From NCBI RefSeq assembly GCF_000004075.3, contig NC_026661.2, positions 3,100,001 to 3,164,000 of the forward strand: a stretch of 64,000 bases of DNA, read 5' to 3'. The translations under genes and the position numbers were made by a program. The stretch is from Cucumis sativus. Taxonomy: Eukaryota; Streptophyta; Magnoliopsida; Cucurbitales; Cucurbitaceae. A model generated the notes under the pieces. The model had not been told where the DNA came from. It ran no database searches and saw only the letters and a list, made by a program, of their open reading frames with translations. Below, piece by piece: positions 60,920 to 64,000 of the stretch; the stretch's first letter is position 1; every line of letters begins with the position of its first letter.

Positions 60920-61400
60920 GGCAAGATTATCTCCAAAGTGAAACCCAAACCTCAATCAAGAGCCTTGATCAACTTAGTGTGGAAGGTTAAAACGAGAGAC
61001 TCTGTATGTCAGATCAAAACAAGTGTGACTTTTTTGAGCTCAAGTATGATAAGGTTTATGATACTAAGTGAATTTTTTTTCCTATCCACCATTCTTCCTT
61101 GTTATAAAAAGTTCTTGAAATACCCATATCACTATGGGTCAAGCCTTGGTGTCACCATTTCTTTTGACTAGCAGAAGAATAGGAGGGAAATATTTTCATC
61201 TAAGTTCAAATGTTACTCTCATCTCTTTACTAGCAGTTGAAAAGAAAAACCTCTCTTTTGTGTAAGATTAGTGAATAGCATGATGAGCTTTTTGGCATAT
61301 TTTGACTGTGTAATCGGTTAAGTTATTCAATTTTTGTTTTGACTGACCAAAACCAAAATTAACAAACTCACCTATTTCCACACCTATATAAGATCATTCA
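60920..61400 (+). pseudogene. Relic of a PPR gene 3' end and 3' flank (C side)
   Basis: The first 115 bases correspond to the B-side relic. It then continues to resemble the 3' flanks of copies B and C (ccaccattcttccttgttata, agttcttgaaatacccat, ttgactagcagaag, gtgtaagatt, atgatgagctttt, cacacctatataagatca). It is therefore the complete 3' remnant of a former fourth PPR copy, whose coding part is lost. Confidence 0.7.
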
Positions 61401-62823
61401 AATTTACAACCTTATACCAAGATTGTTGAAGTGGAGCAATGCAGAAATGGATGTCATTTTCAGATTTAAATACTGAATTGTTTGCTTGTCGAAGTATTTA
61501 TTTGTCTATTCTATTAATACATCTATCCATATGAGCTAGAGAAGTCTTGGAGGGTTAGAGCATGTTTGTAATGACTTTTGAGGTGGGGTGGCTGAAAACA
61601 GTTTTTTAAAAAAGAAACACTTGAAACATTGTTCCAAACATACCCTTAAACATGTTATTGACAGCAATCACTAGATTCTAGCCTATGGTTTTGGAACATG
61701 ATTGATTTGAAATATGATTCTCCCTCCCTAAGTGACAAAACTTCCTCAGTTTATTTCTAAACTGTAGGCTGCCAAAAGACATTGATGGTCAACCTCAAGA
61801 CTTGGCCTATGGTGTTATTTTTTTTTTTTTTCCCTTTTATTTACTTTGATTCTCTTTTGACATTTCAAGATACCACCGATTTGAGACATGATTTACAAAC
61901 TAAAATATTGTTAATGGAGGTTTTAGTTATTAATTTCTCTCTCTCTCTCTCACTCTCTTTTTTCTTTTTTTTTTGGAGTGAACCAAAACTTCACTTTGCT
62001 TTGTAAATATAGTTTGGTTGAATATCCATATATATTTATGGGTCTTGTATGAACTTGGTTCCTAAAATTTTATAATGGTCGCTTTTGTCTCTAAATAGGA
62101 GTGTGACACTAATTAGAATAAATTTTTTAATTGCCATGTTGTTTCAAGTCACAATTTTGAAGGATTTTTGTTTGGAAATGTTTGTGAAATGACAAATATA
62201 ATATATTTTTGAGAGAATAGGCCTATTTTTATACGATAGGTGAGATTCAATGATACTTTTCGTAAAGTTAAGTCTAAGTTGTTTAGACCTATTTTATAAT
62301 TCTTTTAGACAAAAGATTATCTTTTGAAATCTCGTGAACTAAACCAAACACCAAATCTATACAAACTCGAGGAAACAAAATAACTTATTTTTTAAATTAA
62401 ATACTTGCGTATTCCAAACACATCTTTAGTTCGGAACAAGTCAATTGCTCAAATTTTGATAAGTTTATTAATTACACGACTTAATTGTTCTCTCCTAGTG
62501 TAAATTTTAATATCTTTAGTTGTTACTATCTCAGTTATAGTCTCAATTAAAGTATTTTTTTTGTAGTGTCTTTTATTCATAGTTTGTAATTCCATCTTTT
62601 ATCAATAAAAGGAATGAATTCTATATATCTAAAGATTAGAGAAAGATAAAAAACATGGAAACCAAATAAAGAGTCAAGAATGTAATAGAAGGCCACATAA
62701 GGAGGTTATAACAAAATTCTTATTTACACCAACTACAGAAACAAGGGCCAGCAAGGGGCGACCAATCGCCACCAACACTAAAATTTATACAATGGGTCGG
62801 AAAGTAAAGTGAAAATCTATGGC
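61401..62823. other. Intergenic; PPR array to RMA gene
   Basis: AT-rich. CT/T-rich tracts at 61937-61972 produce a spurious open frame. 3' flank of the RMA gene from about 62640. No gene recognised. Confidence 0.55.
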
Positions 62824-63543
62824 TCAGAACAAAATAAGACATATAATTAAACAACAGAAAAGAAAAATGCATATTCTGTTGAGTGATTCATCTGTCTGCA
62901 AAATATGCCTTCTAATCCTTGGGCTACTGCTCCACACAAGAGGATACGAATTCGGATACGCATATAGATTCGTTATCGCACCCGACATTCTCGCATAAAC
63001 CACTTCTCCAAACACTCCTGTCATTTCAGCATAGTAAACATTTGATTGATCAGCAGAATCTGAATTTCCTTCCCTGAATTGAGGACCAACTGTGTGAGAG
63101 GTTGGGTGAGAAGTTGGCCTTGGTGACTCGAAGCAAGCAGGACCCTGAGGCCTACGAGGGACCACGATTCCAAGCTGTGGATTCTTGCTTTCGAATGGAT
63201 CTTGAGTTTCACCTTTGCCATAAAGTGGGACTAGAGTAGCATCAGAAACTTCTGCCTTACAAACAGGACATTGCGGGAGTCGTCGAGCTTTTTTCTCTAA
63301 AGAGCTGTCCTGATAATGAATCCATTTATAAATGCAAGGCCAACAAAAGAGATGGCCACAAAGTGTAACAACAGGATCTTTCACTGTCTCTAAGCATATA
63401 TTACAATCAAATAGCCCAGAGGCATCACAATGAGTTTCAGCCATGGCATCCAAAACAGATTTCCAATTTTCAAGAGAAGATTTATTCTCTCCAAATGAAT
63501 TAATCTGGATGCTGGCCTCCTCAAAGTACTGTTCCATTTCCAT
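62824..63543 (-). CDS. RING-type E3 ubiquitin ligase RMA (RING membrane-anchor) family
   Basis: Single coding exon, 239 residues from the ATG at 63543 ([10 protein letters not shown]). The frame is open further upstream but has no ATG there and meets a splice acceptor (TTTGGCAG, exon start 63581), so the leader is spliced. The C3HC4 RING finger comprises C47, C50, C62, H64, C67, C70, C92 and C95 ([35 protein letters not shown]). A VPLYGKG motif, a VPRRPQGP segment and the RMA signature [17 protein letters not shown] near the end precede a C-terminal membrane anchor (about 224-239) reaching the last residue. RMA ligases are tail-anchored in the ER, work with UBC32-type E2s in ERAD, and ubiquitinate aquaporins under drought. 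Which of RMA1, RMA2 or RMA3 this is cannot be decided by eye. Confidence 0.94.
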   Translation of the reverse strand: MEMEQYFEEASIQINSFGENKSSLENWKSVLDAMAETHCDASGLFDCNICLETVKDPVVTLCGHLFCWPCIYKWIHYQDSSLEKKARRLPQCPVCKAEVSDATLVPLYGKGETQDPFESKNPQLGIVVPRRPQGPACFESPRPTSHPTSHTVGPQFREGNSDSADQSNVYYAEMTGVFGEVVYARMSGAITNLYAYPNSYPLVWSSSPRIRRHILQTDESLNRICIFLFCCLIICLILF

Positions 63544-64000
63544 ATTCTTTGTTGTAACACAACCCTTGTGAGATACCTGAACTGCCAAAACATAAACAAA
63601 TTTACATCAATATTGGATCAAAACCCCATAAAACTAGAAAGATCAAACAACCACTAGATGTTTGAAGCAACAGAGAATGTAAAATGGAACAGAATAGCAA
63701 AGACTAGTAAATATATGTTTACATGAAGAAGATGAACTTGTGTTTTGGTTCCCCCTTTTCTAGAAAAATCAATGCCTTGAATTACAAGGAATGATGAGAA
63801 CAAAGAGATAAGAGCAAGAGTTATATGGCTTTTAGAATATTATAAAGACAAACCCATGGTTAATGCTTCTACCTACAGACTGGTTAAGCCAAAAGGGCCA
63901 ATCAGATATTTAAATGTTATTTGCAAGTTGACCTTCTAGAAAGGTTTTATGATCAAAACTACCCATCATATCCAGATCCAACATAAATAAATGTTGAGCT
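63544..64000 (-). other. 5'UTR and leader intron of the RMA gene
   Basis: 63544-63581 is the untranslated start of the coding exon. The rest (acceptor AG at 63583-63582 with a T-rich tract) appears to be intron or upstream sequence extending beyond the window. The first leader exon is not identified. Confidence 0.45.

Larger units (their letters stand above)
56906..61035 (+). repeat. Tandem duplication unit 2 (contains PPR copy C)
   Basis: Second copy of the unit, in direct orientation. Its left edge is where the sequence after the B-side relic stops resembling that after the C-side relic (61036 onward) and begins to resemble that upstream of copy B (about 52735 onward). Confidence 0.75.

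Noticed and set aside
63544-63588. N-terminal extension of the RMA protein (AVQVSHKGC...)
   Set aside because: No ATG is available in it and a splice acceptor interrupts it. The ATG at 63543 gives a normal RMA start.
1-64000. CRISPR arrays, operons, rRNA genes, integrated viral genomes
   Set aside because: No regularly spaced repeats, no polycistronic gene blocks, no rRNA-like sequence and no viral protein domains were seen. The window is ordinary plant nuclear DNA.

Overview
The window is nuclear DNA of a eudicot plant: AT-rich, long intergenic stretches, intron-containing genes with GT-AG junctions, and chloroplast- and mitochondrion-targeted proteins. Cucurbitaceae (Cucumis or a relative) is my best guess, because the MITE and TRIM-like repeats resemble cucurbit repeats I remember. 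That placement is an inference.

Layout, left to right. 1-82 (-): the first codons of an unidentified gene leaving the window, with a candidate 5'UTR leader exon near 828-1131. 5380-5889 (+): PSB27, a thylakoid-lumen photosystem II assembly/repair factor, intronless, with I-box/G-box and site II motifs upstream. 11891-13873 (+): a six-exon DUF789 protein. 13.9-21 kb: gene desert holding a TRIM-like retroelement (14.7-15.6 kb) and three related Mutator-type MITE-like elements (18.9-19.8 kb). 21028-21692 (-): EPF1, a stomatal-spacing peptide. 24398-25111 (+): an NDR1/HIN1-like (LEA_2) membrane protein. 26155-28154 (+): a six-exon IST1-like ESCRT-III-associated protein. 31416-32609 (+): an A-6 DREB/ERF factor (ERF053/054 type) with an ABRE/DRE/W-box/CGCG cluster about 1.3 kb upstream of the ATG. 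37609-40289 (-): a four-exon beta-expansin of EXPB1 type. 40.4-48 kb: AT-rich gene desert. 48185-48313 (+): a 42-residue basic peptide gene with TATA box, which I cannot assign. 49788-59889 (+): three tandem two-exon P-class PPR genes, the last two from a recent ~4.1-kb tandem duplication that also copied an older PPR 3'-end relic. 62824-63543 (-): an RMA-type RING membrane-anchored ubiquitin ligase.

The genes are individually promoted and form no operon-like unit. From memory, EPF1, ERF053, EXPB1 and the PPR gene correspond to a block on Arabidopsis chromosome 2 (At2g20710-At2g20880), and PSB27 plus DUF789 to At1g03600/At1g03610, so the window looks like a conserved eudicot segment expanded by repeats.

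The points most worth following up are: a predicted RNA-specificity switch (residue 206, Asn versus Asp, position 35 of one repeat) between the two recent PPR duplicates; the duplication junction and relics; the 42-aa peptide gene; two MITE-like copies with perfect 9-bp target-site duplications; and the stress cis-element cluster upstream of the DREB gene.
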